A stretch of 64,000 bases of DNA from DASYGT01 sp035999365 (GCA_035999365.1 DASYGT010000034.1:35502-99501), one strand, 5' to 3'. Counted from the stretch's first letter, positions 1 through 9,763 are shown. A program made the numbers and translations. Notes: generated from the letters alone by a model not told the origin.

Positions 1-1471
<1,471 letters not shown>

Positions 1472-1482
1472 CCGGCGCGCGT

Positions 1483-1541
1483 CCCGTCCGCAGATCTTGT
1501 GCAGACTCGCTGGCGCACGTCGGCGCGCCTGCACAAGATCG
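1483..1541 (+). repeat. Hairpin repeat, copy 1 (59 bp)
   Basis: Matches 2520-2578 at 58 of 59 positions in the same orientation. It contains 12-bp perfect inverted arms, GATCTTGTGCAG (1493-1504) and CTGCACAAGATC (1529-1540), around a 24-nt loop that can form a smaller GC-rich stem. It sits between the convergent 3' ends of ffh and the DUF559 pseudogene, so it may serve as a bidirectional terminator, although no T-tract follows. The second copy on the other side of the pseudogene suggests a dispersed repeat family or a mobile unit (inference). Confidence 0.85.
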
Positions 1542-1544
1542 CGC

Positions 1545-2436
1545 TCATGTGACTCCCAACGCCCGGCGCAGTTGCCTGACGACGAGCGCAGGCTCAGTGC
1601 GGACAACCACGCTGGGAAACCGCAACACGACCGCGTCGGTCAGAGCGAGTTCGTTCTGTCGCAGCTGGTCGTCCCACCAGCGTCGAGCGGCCAGGTGCAG
1701 CGCGCCGTCGACCTCGGCAACCACCCAGCGGCCGTCGGCCCGGCGCCAGGCCGCGTCGAGATATCTGCGGCGCCCGGTGGGCTCGCGACGCACCTGCTGC
1801 CTGACCGGTGCTGGTAAGCGATGCCGTCGACACAACCGAACGAAGTCGATTTCGCTCAAGGCTTCGGAGCCGCCGGACACGTCAGCCATCGCGCCCAGCA
1901 AGACGCGCCTGGTGCCGGGTGCGCGACGCGCGCTCGAGTGCCGCGATGATGTCCGGGCTGCGCACCGCGCGTTGCTGGACGGCGGCCGCCAGCAGACCGC
2001 ACGCCGGTCGCGGCCGCACAAAGGTCGCTGCAGCCCTGACCAAGGCGTCGGGTAAGGCTTCGACACCCCGGTTCGGATGGCGCCGGATCGAGCCCGGCGC
2101 ATGCAGATGGAGCACGGCCGGCACGGGGCAGCCAGCCCTCATGCGTGTGCCGGCCGGCGCGAGCACGTGTACCTCGTCGCGCTCCCATCCGGTAAGGCCG
2201 CACAACTCAGCGGCAGTGAATGCGGTGAATACCGATTGTGGGCCGGCATGGATCCGCGCAACCCATCTGCGCTGCATCGGGCTGAGCGGCCCGTTGTGCA
2301 TCACGATCGCGAGGCCGGCTCGCCGCCATCGACCTTCCTTCACCTCCCGCGCGATGACGGCGCGGTCGACGCCCTCGGCGATGAGGCGGCGGCTGGTGGT
2401 CACCAGCCGGCCGTCGTGGCGGGGGAGCTGAGACAT
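1545..2436 (-). pseudogene. DUF559-type nuclease-like protein, frameshifted
   Basis: Two minus-strand frames together make one recognisable protein of roughly 295 residues. The first part, from ATG 2436 (MSQLPRHDGRLVTTSRRLIA), resembles the AbiEi-like N-terminal domain found in many actinobacterial DUF559 proteins. The second part, in the other frame down to TGA at 1545, carries the DUF559 (Vsr/restriction-endonuclease-like fold) pattern: ALSEIDFVRLCRRH, a Tyr-Leu-Asp-Ala strand, VVAEVDGALH and WWDDQLRQNELAL. The frame changes around 1895-1912, between TRHQARL and LLGAMADVSGG, consistent with a 1-base insertion or 2-base deletion. A sequencing error would restore an intact gene. Function of the family is not established; it lies between two hairpin repeats. 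Confidence 0.8.
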
Positions 2437-2519
2437 GCCGCACAGAGTTATCGCCGTCCGAGGCACGTGGCCAGGTTCCGGCACGGTCAGTGGACGTCTG
2501 CAGGCCCTGTGGACTCAGC

Positions 2520-2578
2520 CCCGTCCGCAAATCTTGTGCAGACTCGCTGGCGCACGTCGGCGCGCCTGCACAAGATCG
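2520..2578 (+). repeat. Hairpin repeat, copy 2 (59 bp)
   Basis: Second copy of the element at 1483-1541, same orientation, differing only at 2530 (A for G), which mispairs the outermost base of one arm. It starts 9 nt beyond the stop codon of the EF-G-like gene on the minus strand. An additional 6-bp outer pairing (AGCCCC 2517-2522 with GGGGCT 2582-2587) extends the hairpin here, which would suit a transcription terminator for that gene. Confidence 0.85.
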
Positions 2579-2586
2579 GAAGGGGC

Positions 2587-4764
2587 TCAGCCGGACGGAG
2601 GGCGCAGGGCGGCGGCCACGTTCGCCGGCACAAGTTCGTGCCTCGCGAACCGCCGGGTGAACCGTCCGGTGCCGGCGGTCAGCGACCGCAGGGTGATCGT
2701 GTAGCGCGCCAGCTCGGCCTCGGGCACCTCCGCGTGCACGATGCTCCGCTCCATCCCCACTACCCCGCTCGGATCGGGTTCGGTACCGGTGACCCGGCCG
2801 CGGCGGCCGGAGAGGTCTGAGAGCACCGCGCCCACGTGCGTGTCGGGGACGATGACGTCGACCGCAGCGATCGGCTCGAGAAGGGCCGGCTTCGCGGCTG
2901 CCGCCGCATCCTTCACCGCCAGACCCCCGGCCATCTGGAAGGCCGAGTCGGAGGAGTCCACGCTGTGCGACTTGCCGTCCACGAGCGTCACCAGCACATC
3001 GACGACGGGCACACGGTCGTGGTCGAGACCATGCTCGAGCTGTGCGCGCACGCCCTTCTCGACCGAGCTGATGAACTGCGACGGCACGGCGCCGCCCACA
3101 ACCTTTTCGGCGAACTGGACGCCGGAACCGCGGGGGAGCGGTGTCACCATGACATCGCAGACCGCGTACTGGCCGTGGCCGCCGGACTGCTTGACCAGCC
3201 GGCCGTGCCCGCGCGCCTCGGCCGTGAAGGTCTCCTGCAGCGCGATCCGCAACGGCACCGTCTCGACATGTGCCCCGGTCGCGCGCAGCCGGTCGAGGAC
3301 GACGTCGGCATGCGCCTCGCCAAGACACCAGAGCACGAGCTGGCCGGTGTCGCGGTGGCGCTCGATACGCACCGTCGGATCGCCTGCGGTGAGCCGGGCC
3401 AGCGCCTTGGCCAGCGCGTCCTCGTCGGCGCGGGTGGCCGCGTGCACCGCGATCGGCAGGAGCGGCTCGGGCATCTCCCACGCGGGGATGAGCAGGGGCG
3501 TGGTCTTGCTCGACACCGTGTCGCCCGTCTCGGCCATCCCGAGGCGACCGATCGCGCAGATGTCACCGGCGATGGCGCGCTCGATCGGGCGCAGGCTCGC
3601 GCCGAGTGGCGAATGGATCTGCCCGACGCGCTCGTCCGCGTCGTGATCGGGATGGCCGCGCTCGGCACCCCCGTGGCCCGAGATGTGCACGGCCGTGTCG
3701 GCGGTGATGGTGCCCGAGAAGATCCGTAGCAGCGAGAGCCGGCCGAGATACGGGTCGACGGTGGTGCGGACCACCTCGGCGAGCAGAGGTCCGTCCGGGT
3801 CGCAGCTCAGCGGTTTCGCCGGCGAACCGTCGACCGAGGTCGCAGCCGGCGGGTCGAGCTCGACGGGTGAGGGGAAACCGCCGGAGAGCACTTCGAGCAG
3901 CTCGCCCAGCCCCAGGCCGGTGGAGGCACATACGGGCAGCACCGGGTAGAACGTGCCCCGGGCCACCGCCGTCTCCAAGTCGTCGATGAGCACGTCCAGG
4001 CCGATGTCCTCGCCGTTGAGGTAGCGCTCCAGAAGCGTTTCGTCCTCGCTGTTGTTGATGATCGCCTCGATCAGGGCCGCACGTTCGGCGTCGAGGTCCC
4101 CGTCCGGGACGATGGACGGATCGGCGGGCGACTCCTTGGCGGGGAAACCGGCCGAATAGTCGTAGACGGTCCTCGTGAGCAGGCCGACCAGGGCCTCCGG
4201 GTTCTCGGTGCCCACCGTGAGGTAGAGCGGCAGGACCGCCTGCCCGTCGGCCCCTCCGAACACCCGCTGGCAGGCGGCGACGGTCGCCGCCAACGTCGCC
4301 CGGGGCGCGTCCAGCTTGGTCACCACCACCGCGCGCGGCGTGCCGAGCGCCGCGCACTCCTCCCAGAGCGACACGGTGATCGGATCGATGTCGTCCGCGG
4401 CCGACACGACGAACAGCGCCGCGTCGGCCGCGCGTAGCCCCGCGCGTAGCTCGCCGGTGAAGTCGGGGTACCCGGGAGTGTCGAGAAGATTCACGACCAC
4501 GTTGTCCCAGCGCAGCGGGCACACCGACAGACCGACGGAGCGTTGCTGGGCCACTTCCACCGGATCGTGGTCACTGACGGTGGTCCCTTCGGCGATCGTC
4601 CCGGCGCGGCCGATCACCCCGGTGGCCGCCAGCAGCGCTTCGACGAGGGTCGTCTTGCCGCCGCCTGAGTGGCCGACAAGCGCCACGTTGCGGATCTTCT
4701 CGGGTCGGTCGGCGGTGTCGAACGAGGCCGGACTGGGTCGGCTAGCGGCCTTCTTCGTCGACAT
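2587..4764 (-). CDS. Elongation factor G-like GTPase (EF-G2 type)
   Basis: A 725-residue translational GTPase with the five-domain architecture of EF-G. G1 is GHSGGGKTT, G3 is DTPGY with DFTGEL, and the G4 position reads TKLD instead of the canonical NKxD. This departure and the EGTTVSDHDPVE segment are typical of the EF-G2/EF-G-like paralogue of actinobacteria rather than of canonical FusA. I chose ATG 4764 because a strong GGAGG lies 9 nt upstream; a GTG at 4794 would add ten residues. It reads toward the DUF559 pseudogene and is divergent from the PIP synthase gene. EF-G2 is not essential in mycobacteria and its exact role is unsettled. Confidence 0.9.
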   Translation of the reverse strand: MSTKKAASRPSPASFDTADRPEKIRNVALVGHSGGGKTTLVEALLAATGVIGRAGTIAEGTTVSDHDPVEVAQQRSVGLSVCPLRWDNVVVNLLDTPGYPDFTGELRAGLRAADAALFVVSAADDIDPITVSLWEECAALGTPRAVVVTKLDAPRATLAATVAACQRVFGGADGQAVLPLYLTVGTENPEALVGLLTRTVYDYSAGFPAKESPADPSIVPDGDLDAERAALIEAIINNSEDETLLERYLNGEDIGLDVLIDDLETAVARGTFYPVLPVCASTGLGLGELLEVLSGGFPSPVELDPPAATSVDGSPAKPLSCDPDGPLLAEVVRTTVDPYLGRLSLLRIFSGTITADTAVHISGHGGAERGHPDHDADERVGQIHSPLGASLRPIERAIAGDICAIGRLGMAETGDTVSSKTTPLLIPAWEMPEPLLPIAVHAATRADEDALAKALARLTAGDPTVRIERHRDTGQLVLWCLGEAHADVVLDRLRATGAHVETVPLRIALQETFTAEARGHGRLVKQSGGHGQYAVCDVMVTPLPRGSGVQFAEKVVGGAVPSQFISSVEKGVRAQLEHGLDHDRVPVVDVLVTLVDGKSHSVDSSDSAFQMAGGLAVKDAAAAAKPALLEPIAAVDVIVPDTHVGAVLSDLSGRRGRVTGTEPDPSGVVGMERSIVHAEVPEAELARYTITLRSLTAGTGRFTRRFARHELVPANVAAALRPPSG

Positions 4765-4868
4765 CAAGCAGCCTCCGAACGCCTCGACGACCACTCATCG
4801 GTCGTAAGAGCAGATTCCGGCATTCGACACCCATCCGTGCGCCGCGACAAGCGATACCCGCAGATCGG

Positions 4869-5570
4869 TTGGCAGTCGACCGATATCGTGAGACCACCGA
4901 CTCGCAGCCCGACAGCCCGAACGGATTCCTCGACACCGTGCTCAACATCCACGCACGCGGCTTCTTCGGCAACCTCGTCCGTCCGCTGGCGACGCGCCTG
5001 GTCCGGGCCGGGGTGACCCCGGACGCGATCACCATCGTCGGCACGGTCGGAGCGACGGCGAGCGCGGTGGTGTTCTTCACGCGCGGCGCGTGGTTCACCG
5101 GGACCATGCTCGTGTGGGGCTTCGTGATGCTGGATCTCGTCGACGGCGCGGTCGCACGCATCGGCGGCCGCTCTACGAAATTCGGCGCGGTCTTGGACTC
5201 GTCGTGCGATCGCATCGCCGACGCGGCAGTGTTCGGTTCGATCGGGTGGTACTTCGCGATGCACGGGCAGCGGTGGATGTTCCTCGCGTGCCTGCTCTGC
5301 CTGGTGCTGGGGTCGTTGACGTCCTACATCCGGGCGCGCGCCGAAGCGGCGGGCCTCACGGCGACGGTCGGCATCGCCGAACGTGCTGACCGCTTGATCA
5401 TCGTGCTGGTGGGCACCGGGCTGTCCGGCGAGCATCTGCGCGTGCCGTTCCTCCAGGCGATCGCGCTGTGGGCGTTGGTGGCCGCATCCACAGTGACGGT
5501 CCTGCAGCGATTCACGACCGTCTACCGCCAGTCCAAGGCGGCCGAGATGACCAGAGCCGAGGCACCCTGA
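4869..5570 (+). CDS. pgsA: CDP-alcohol phosphatidyltransferase, probable phosphatidylinositol phosphate synthase
   Basis: Integral membrane enzyme that joins CDP-diacylglycerol to inositol-1-phosphate, the first step toward phosphatidylinositol and its mannosides. It carries the complete CDP-alcohol phosphotransferase signature D-x2-DG-x2-AR-x8-G-x3-D-x3-D as DLVDGAVARIGG...G...D...D around 5131-5212, with several hydrophobic segments. The assigned function follows from context: acyltransferase and pimA follow directly, as in the mycobacterial pgsA1 locus. The start is uncertain. TTG 4869 gives 233 residues; GTG 4938 (VLNIHARGFFG) would match the start of many homologues. The stop overlaps the next start as TGATG. 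Confidence 0.88.
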   Translation: MAVDRYRETTDSQPDSPNGFLDTVLNIHARGFFGNLVRPLATRLVRAGVTPDAITIVGTVGATASAVVFFTRGAWFTGTMLVWGFVMLDLVDGAVARIGGRSTKFGAVLDSSCDRIADAAVFGSIGWYFAMHGQRWMFLACLLCLVLGSLTSYIRARAEAAGLTATVGIAERADRLIIVLVGTGLSGEHLRVPFLQAIALWALVAASTVTVLQRFTTVYRQSKAAEMTRAEAP

Positions 5571-6526
5571 TGTTCGAGAGCACCCGCGGCCGTGCCGTCG
5601 ATCTCGGCTATGGCGCGGGGTGGGGGCTGGTGAAGGCGTTGCCGCGCCGGATGTCCGAACGGGCGTTCCGAGCGGGCGCAGATGCGGCCGTCGTGCGTAA
5701 CGGCGCCGGTGCCCAGCAGTTGCGCAAGAACTTGCGCCGAGTCGTCGGACCTGAGGTCTCCGAGCTCCGACTCGATCAGCTCGTCGGCGACGCCCTACGC
5801 TCCTATTCACGGTACTGGCTGGAGACCTTCCGCCTGCCGAAGATGGATCACGGGGCGATTGCGCGGACGGCGGAGCGGGGCACGCACGGCAGCGAGCACA
5901 TCGATGCGGCGATCGAGCGTGGCAAAGGCGTCATCATCGCGTTGCCGCACATGGGCAATTGGGACGTCGCCGCCCTCTGGCTCATCCATCACGGCCTGCC
6001 GTTCACGACTGTCGCTGAGCGGCTCAAGCCGGAATCGCTGTACGACCGCTTCGTGGCCTATCGCGAGGGCCTGGGCATGGAGGTCCTTCCATTGACCGGA
6101 GGTGCGCGACCGCCCGCCGAGGTCCTTGCCGAGCGGCTCGCGGCGAATCGCGCGATCTGCCTGCTGGCCGATCGCGACCTGTCGCGTAACGGCATCGAGG
6201 TGCAGTTCTTCGGCGAGGCGGCAAAGATGCCGGGTGGCCCGGCTCTGCTCGCCGCGCGCACGGGGGCAGCGCTGCTGCCCATCAGCCTCTGGTTCACCGC
6301 CGACGGTGGCTGGGGTCAGCGGATCGGAGCGCCGATCGAACTGCCGCAGGCGCGGCTCACCGAACAGGTGGCCGCCGGCACTCAGGCGCTGGCCGACGCG
6401 TTCGCGGTCGAGATCGCCGCGCACCCTGTCGATTGGCACATGCTGCAGCGTCTGTGGCTGGCTGACCTCCCGCCGCGACCGGACCGGCCCGCGGGAATGA
6501 CGAGCGCTCAGCAGGCGCCGGGGTGA
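5570..6526 (+). CDS. Phosphatidylinositol mannoside acyltransferase (PatA/HtrB-like)
   Basis: A 318-residue LpxL/HtrB-family acyltransferase. It has the catalytic H-x4-D motif (HMGNWD) near 5950 and a later LLADRDLSRNGIEVQFFG block typical of the family. In the mycobacterial equivalent, PatA acylates the 6-position of mannose on PIM1/PIM2 at the inner face of the membrane. Start ATG 5570 overlaps the pgsA stop (TGATG), and the gene ends in TGATG with pimA, so the three are probably translated together. The pathway role is inferred mainly from this position. Confidence 0.9.
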   Translation: MFESTRGRAVDLGYGAGWGLVKALPRRMSERAFRAGADAAVVRNGAGAQQLRKNLRRVVGPEVSELRLDQLVGDALRSYSRYWLETFRLPKMDHGAIARTAERGTHGSEHIDAAIERGKGVIIALPHMGNWDVAALWLIHHGLPFTTVAERLKPESLYDRFVAYREGLGMEVLPLTGGARPPAEVLAERLAANRAICLLADRDLSRNGIEVQFFGEAAKMPGGPALLAARTGAALLPISLWFTADGGWGQRIGAPIELPQARLTEQVAAGTQALADAFAVEIAAHPVDWHMLQRLWLADLPPRPDRPAGMTSAQQAPG

Positions 6527-7662
6527 TGCAGGCGCCGATGCGCATCGGCATCGTCTGCCCCTACTCCTGGGATATCCCAGGGGGCGTACAAGCACACGTT
6601 CGTGATCTCGCCGAGGAACTGATCGAGCTCGGCCACCAGGTCTCCGTCCTCGCTCCGGGCGATGAGGACATGCCAGGTCTGCCGCCGTACGTCGTTGCTG
6701 CTGGCAAGGCTGTGCCCGTGCGCTACAACGGCTCGGTGGCGCGGCTGCAGTTCGGCGTGGTGTCCGCGGCCCGGGTGCGCCGGTGGCTGCGTGACGGCGC
6801 ATTCGACGTGGTGCACGTGCATGAACCGGCACCGCCCAGCCTGTCGCTGCTGGCGTGCATGATTCACGACGGTCCACTGGTCGCGACCTTCCATGCCGCG
6901 ACCGTCCGTTCGCGTTTCCTCGCGATGTTCGACACCGTCCTGCAGCCGTTCCTCGAGAAGCTGTCCGGGCGAATCGCAGTATCGCCTGCCGCACGCAAGG
7001 TGATCGTCGAACACCTCGGCGCGGACGCCGTTGTCATCCCGAACGGCGTGGCGGTCGCGCACTACGCCGACGCCGAACCGTTGCCCGGCTATCCGCGCAG
7101 CGGCGGCACCATCGGTTTCATCGGCCGCTACGACGAACCGCGCAAGGGTATGGACGTGCTTGTCGGGGCACTGGAACACCTCGTCGACGAGCGTCCTGAG
7201 CTTCGCCTCATCGTCGCCGGACGTGGTGACGCGGAGGAGTTCGCAGCCGGCCTTCCCGCTGCCGTGAGGCCGCGGATCGACATCCTCGGCCAGGTGAGCG
7301 AGGAGGACAAGGCGCGCATGCTGCGCAGCGTCGACGTGTACTGCGCACCCAACACGGGGCAGGAGAGCTTCGGCGTGATCCTGCTCGAGGCAATGGCTGC
7401 CCGTACGGCGGTGGTGGCGAGCGACATCGAGGCGTTTCGCCGGGTTCTCGACGGCGGAGCGGCCGGCGAACTGTTTTCCGTCGGCGATCCGGATTCACTG
7501 GCTCAGGCGTTGCGCCGGGTGCTCGACGAAGCGCCGCGACGCGACGAGCTCGTCGCAGCCGGGAGCCGCGCGGTGGCGCCGTTCGACTGGTCACTGATCG
7601 TGCAGCAGGTACTCCGGGTCTATGAGCTGGCTATTGCCGGAGCGGGCCTCCCGCTCCGCTGA
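6526..7662 (+). CDS. pimA: Phosphatidylinositol alpha-mannosyltransferase PimA (GT4)
   Basis: GDP-mannose-dependent glycosyltransferase that adds the first mannose to phosphatidylinositol on the cytoplasmic side. The N-terminus MRIGIVCPYSWDIPGGVQAHV is characteristic of PimA, and the C-terminal GT-B domain shows GRYDEPRKGMDVL and the nucleotide-sugar motif E-x7-E (ESFGVILLEAMAA). I chose ATG 6526, overlapping the acyltransferase stop; GTG 6523 and ATG 6538 are alternatives, and many homologues begin at the latter. It precedes a small membrane protein gene. Confidence 0.93.
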   Translation: MQAPMRIGIVCPYSWDIPGGVQAHVRDLAEELIELGHQVSVLAPGDEDMPGLPPYVVAAGKAVPVRYNGSVARLQFGVVSAARVRRWLRDGAFDVVHVHEPAPPSLSLLACMIHDGPLVATFHAATVRSRFLAMFDTVLQPFLEKLSGRIAVSPAARKVIVEHLGADAVVIPNGVAVAHYADAEPLPGYPRSGGTIGFIGRYDEPRKGMDVLVGALEHLVDERPELRLIVAGRGDAEEFAAGLPAAVRPRIDILGQVSEEDKARMLRSVDVYCAPNTGQESFGVILLEAMAARTAVVASDIEAFRRVLDGGAAGELFSVGDPDSLAQALRRVLDEAPRRDELVAAGSRAVAPFDWSLIVQQVLRVYELAIAGAGLPLR

Positions 7663-7687
7663 ACCTCGTGCGGTTAGAGTCGTTGCG

Positions 7688-8272
7688 GTGTTGCCCGTCG
7701 GTTGGCTCGTCGTCGCCGTTGTCGCGGCGATCCTGCTGACGATGTGGATCACCTTCACCCTCACCCGGCTGGACCGACTGCATGCCCGCGTCGATGCGGC
7801 TCAGGCCGCCTTGGATGCCCAGCTGGTCCGCCGTGCCGCGGCTCTGCAGCACGTCGCCGAGTCGTCGAACAACGGATTGCCCGACGAGCTTGCCCGCCGG
7901 TACGACGAGGCGGCGCTCGATGCACTCGCGATGCTGCACGGTGATCGCCGAGCGGCCGAGAACGCCGTCGGTCGTGCCATTGCAGAGATCGCGGACCAAC
8001 AGTTGCGCGTCCCGGCTCAGTCCCAGGCCGAGCTTGCGGAGGCGTCCTCACGCGTCCTCATTGCGCGCCGTTTCTACAACGACGCGGTCCGCGACACCCG
8101 CACGCTGCGGATGAGGCGCATGCCGCGACTGCTCCGCCTCGCAGGCCGGCGCGAGATGCCGCACTTCTTCGACATCGACGACACGGTCCCGGCGTTCGAC
8201 GTGCCACGCGCCGAGACCGCGACAGCACCCACATCACCCGAGAACATCCCAGAGGCAACAGATTCGGCGTGA
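7688..8272 (+). CDS. LemA-like membrane protein of the PIM locus
   Basis: About 194 residues from GTG 7688. One N-terminal transmembrane helix (LPVGWLVVAVVAAILLTMW) is followed by a helical LemA-like region (LDRLHARVDAAQAALDAQLV and RVLIARRFYNDAVRDTR) and a disordered acidic tail. In mycobacteria the gene at this place (Rv2609c in M. tuberculosis) combines a similar membrane part with a NUDIX domain; no NUDIX box is present here. An upstream ATG at 7622 would overlap pimA by 41 nt. The role in PIM synthesis is unknown. Confidence 0.75.
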   Translation: MLPVGWLVVAVVAAILLTMWITFTLTRLDRLHARVDAAQAALDAQLVRRAAALQHVAESSNNGLPDELARRYDEAALDALAMLHGDRRAAENAVGRAIAEIADQQLRVPAQSQAELAEASSRVLIARRFYNDAVRDTRTLRMRRMPRLLRLAGRREMPHFFDIDDTVPAFDVPRAETATAPTSPENIPEATDSA

Positions 8273-8333
8273 GCTGACCGCGGGCGGGCCACCGGCGGCC
8301 AGGTGGCTGGCGGCAGACTCCTCGAATCGCCCG

Positions 8334-8339
8334 TAGAAT
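8334..8339 (+). promoter_or_regulatory. Probable -10 box of pdxS (leaderless)
   Basis: TAGAAT ends 6 nt before the pdxS ATG at 8346, placing transcription initiation at or next to the start codon. No Shine-Dalgarno sequence is seen. This is the arrangement of leaderless mRNAs common in actinobacteria. Confidence 0.5.
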
Positions 8340-8345
8340 CGAGGC

Positions 8346-9269
8346 ATGTCCGAGGTTCAGCAACCGTCCACCGCAGTCACGCCCGAGCATGTCGTCGGCA
8401 CCGCGCGAGTCAAGCGCGGCATGGCCGAGATGCTCAAGGGCGGCGTCATCATGGACGTCGTCACGGCCGAGCAGGCCACCATCGCAGAGGATGCCGGCGC
8501 GGTCGCCGTGATGGCGCTCGAGCGCGTCCCAGCCGACATTCGCGCACAGGGCGGGGTCTCGCGGATGAGCGACCCGGACATGATCGATTCGATCATCAGC
8601 GCCGTCTCGATCCCGGTGATGGCCAAGGCCCGCATCGGACATTTCGTCGAGGCGCAGGTGCTCCAGTCGCTCGGTGTCGACTACATCGACGAGTCCGAGG
8701 TGCTGACTCCGGCCGACTACGCGAACCACATCGACAAGTGGCAGTTCACCGTCCCCTTCGTGTGTGGCGCCACGAATCTCGGTGAGGCACTGCGCCGGAT
8801 CACCGAAGGTGCGGCGATGATCCGCAGCAAGGGCGAGGCAGGCACCGGCGACGTCTCCAACGCCACGACACACATGCGCAAGATCCGCGATGAACTGCGC
8901 CGGCTGCAGAACCTGCCCGAGGATGAGCTGTTCGTTGCGGCGAAGGAGCTGCAGGCGCCGTACGAGCTGGTCCGCGAGGTAGCACAGACGGGCTCGCTGC
9001 CGGTCGTCCTCTTCACAGCGGGCGGCATCGCGACACCGGCCGACGCGGCGATGATGATGCAGCTCGGCGCGGAAGGTGTCTTCGTCGGTTCCGGCATCTT
9101 CAAGTCCGGCAATCCCGCAGAGCGTGCCGAGGCGATCGTCAAGGCGACGACGTTCTACGACGATCCCGACGTCATCGCGAAGGTGTCGCGAGGGCTTGGC
9201 GAGGCGATGGTCGGCATCAACGTCGAAGACATCCCCCAGCCACATCGGTTGGCAGAGCGGGGCTGGTGA
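8346..9269 (+). CDS. pdxS: Pyridoxal 5'-phosphate synthase, lyase subunit PdxS
   Basis: Makes PLP from ribose 5-phosphate, glyceraldehyde 3-phosphate and ammonia delivered by PdxT, in a dodecamer of synthase subunits. The 307-residue sequence is a textbook PdxS: KRGMAEMLKGGVIMDVV, AGAVAVMALERVPADIR, and MAKARIGHFVEA with the lysine that forms the substrate imine, then VCGATNLGEALRRI, GEAGTG and the FTAGGIATPADAAMMMQLG phosphate-binding loop. The glutaminase subunit lies 490 bp downstream, separated by a small DNA-binding protein gene. Confidence 0.98.
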   Translation: MSEVQQPSTAVTPEHVVGTARVKRGMAEMLKGGVIMDVVTAEQATIAEDAGAVAVMALERVPADIRAQGGVSRMSDPDMIDSIISAVSIPVMAKARIGHFVEAQVLQSLGVDYIDESEVLTPADYANHIDKWQFTVPFVCGATNLGEALRRITEGAAMIRSKGEAGTGDVSNATTHMRKIRDELRRLQNLPEDELFVAAKELQAPYELVREVAQTGSLPVVLFTAGGIATPADAAMMMQLGAEGVFVGSGIFKSGNPAERAEAIVKATTFYDDPDVIAKVSRGLGEAMVGINVEDIPQPHRLAERGW

Positions 9270-9317
9270 CGGCGGGGTCGTCGACATCAGCGGGGTCGCA
9301 AGATAGTGCTGTCCCAG

Positions 9318-9343
9318 GACTGTCCTACGCGCGTAGGACAGTC
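9318..9343. promoter_or_regulatory. 26-bp perfect palindrome between pdxS and the RHH gene
   Basis: The sequence is an uninterrupted palindrome with half-site GACTGTCCTACGC, 48 nt after the pdxS stop and 99 nt before the next start codon. It could be an operator for the ribbon-helix-helix protein encoded next, since such proteins bind palindromic DNA. In RNA it would fold into a strong hairpin that might end the pdxS transcript, but no T-run follows. Confidence 0.7.
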
Positions 9344-9429
9344 TCCGTATCGCACACCATCCCCGGCGGCGGTGCCGGCGTTGTCCACACCTCATCACCG
9401 CGGTGCGGCCGGCCGTCAGCCCCGCGCTC

Positions 9430-9435
9430 TACGGT
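9430..9435 (+). promoter_or_regulatory. Probable -10 box of the RHH gene (leaderless)
   Basis: TACGGT ends 7 nt before ATG 9443, so the RNA would start close to the start codon. No convincing -35 or ribosome-binding site is seen. Confidence 0.35.
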
Positions 9436-9442
9436 GCTGGGT

Positions 9443-9763
9443 ATGGACTTCCGCGCGTATGCCATCGCCTTGGTTCAGCGCGACATGGATGAGGCGGAAC
9501 GCGCGGACGAGGCGATCGGCGCCGGGCTCGCGCGGCGCAGCAGCCGCGCAACGAACACCCCGTCGGTCGTGTTCTCCGTGCGGTTGGACGTGGGTGAGCT
9601 CAGGGCGCTGGAAACCCGCGCCGCCGCGACAGGCGTGAAGCCGAGTGTCCTGGCGCGAAATCTGATTCGCAGCGGCCTTGCTGCGCGGACCTCCGCCGAT
9701 GTGACGGACGTACTCGATCGGCTGACGACGGTCACGGACGAGCTACGGGCGATGGTGACGTGA
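9443..9763 (+). CDS. Ribbon-helix-helix (CopG/Arc-type) DNA-binding protein
   Basis: A 106-residue protein. The central segment SVVFSVRLDVGELRALETRA through PSVLARNLIRSGL fits a ribbon-helix-helix fold: a short strand with alternating residues, a helix, a turn and a second helix. The N-terminal 40 residues are charged and helical. It ends in GTGA overlapping the pdxT start, so it is translationally coupled to pdxT. This gene is not part of the usual actinobacterial pdxS-pdxT cluster. A role as regulator of the PLP genes or of itself through the upstream palindrome is inference. Start ATG 9443 is supported by the -10 box and by the lack of family-like residues further upstream. Confidence 0.78.
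   Translation: MDFRAYAIALVQRDMDEAERADEAIGAGLARRSSRATNTPSVVFSVRLDVGELRALETRAAATGVKPSVLARNLIRSGLAARTSADVTDVLDRLTTVTDELRAMVT

Noticed and set aside
1545..2436. A working type IV toxin-antitoxin (AbiEi/AbiEii) system
   Set aside because: Only an AbiEi-like N-terminal fold on a DUF559 protein is present; there is no AbiEii nucleotidyltransferase partner and the gene is frameshifted.
8058..9398. Minus-strand open frame (446 codons) opposite pdxS
   Set aside because: Antisense shadow of pdxS; His/Arg/Asp-rich translation without any domain.
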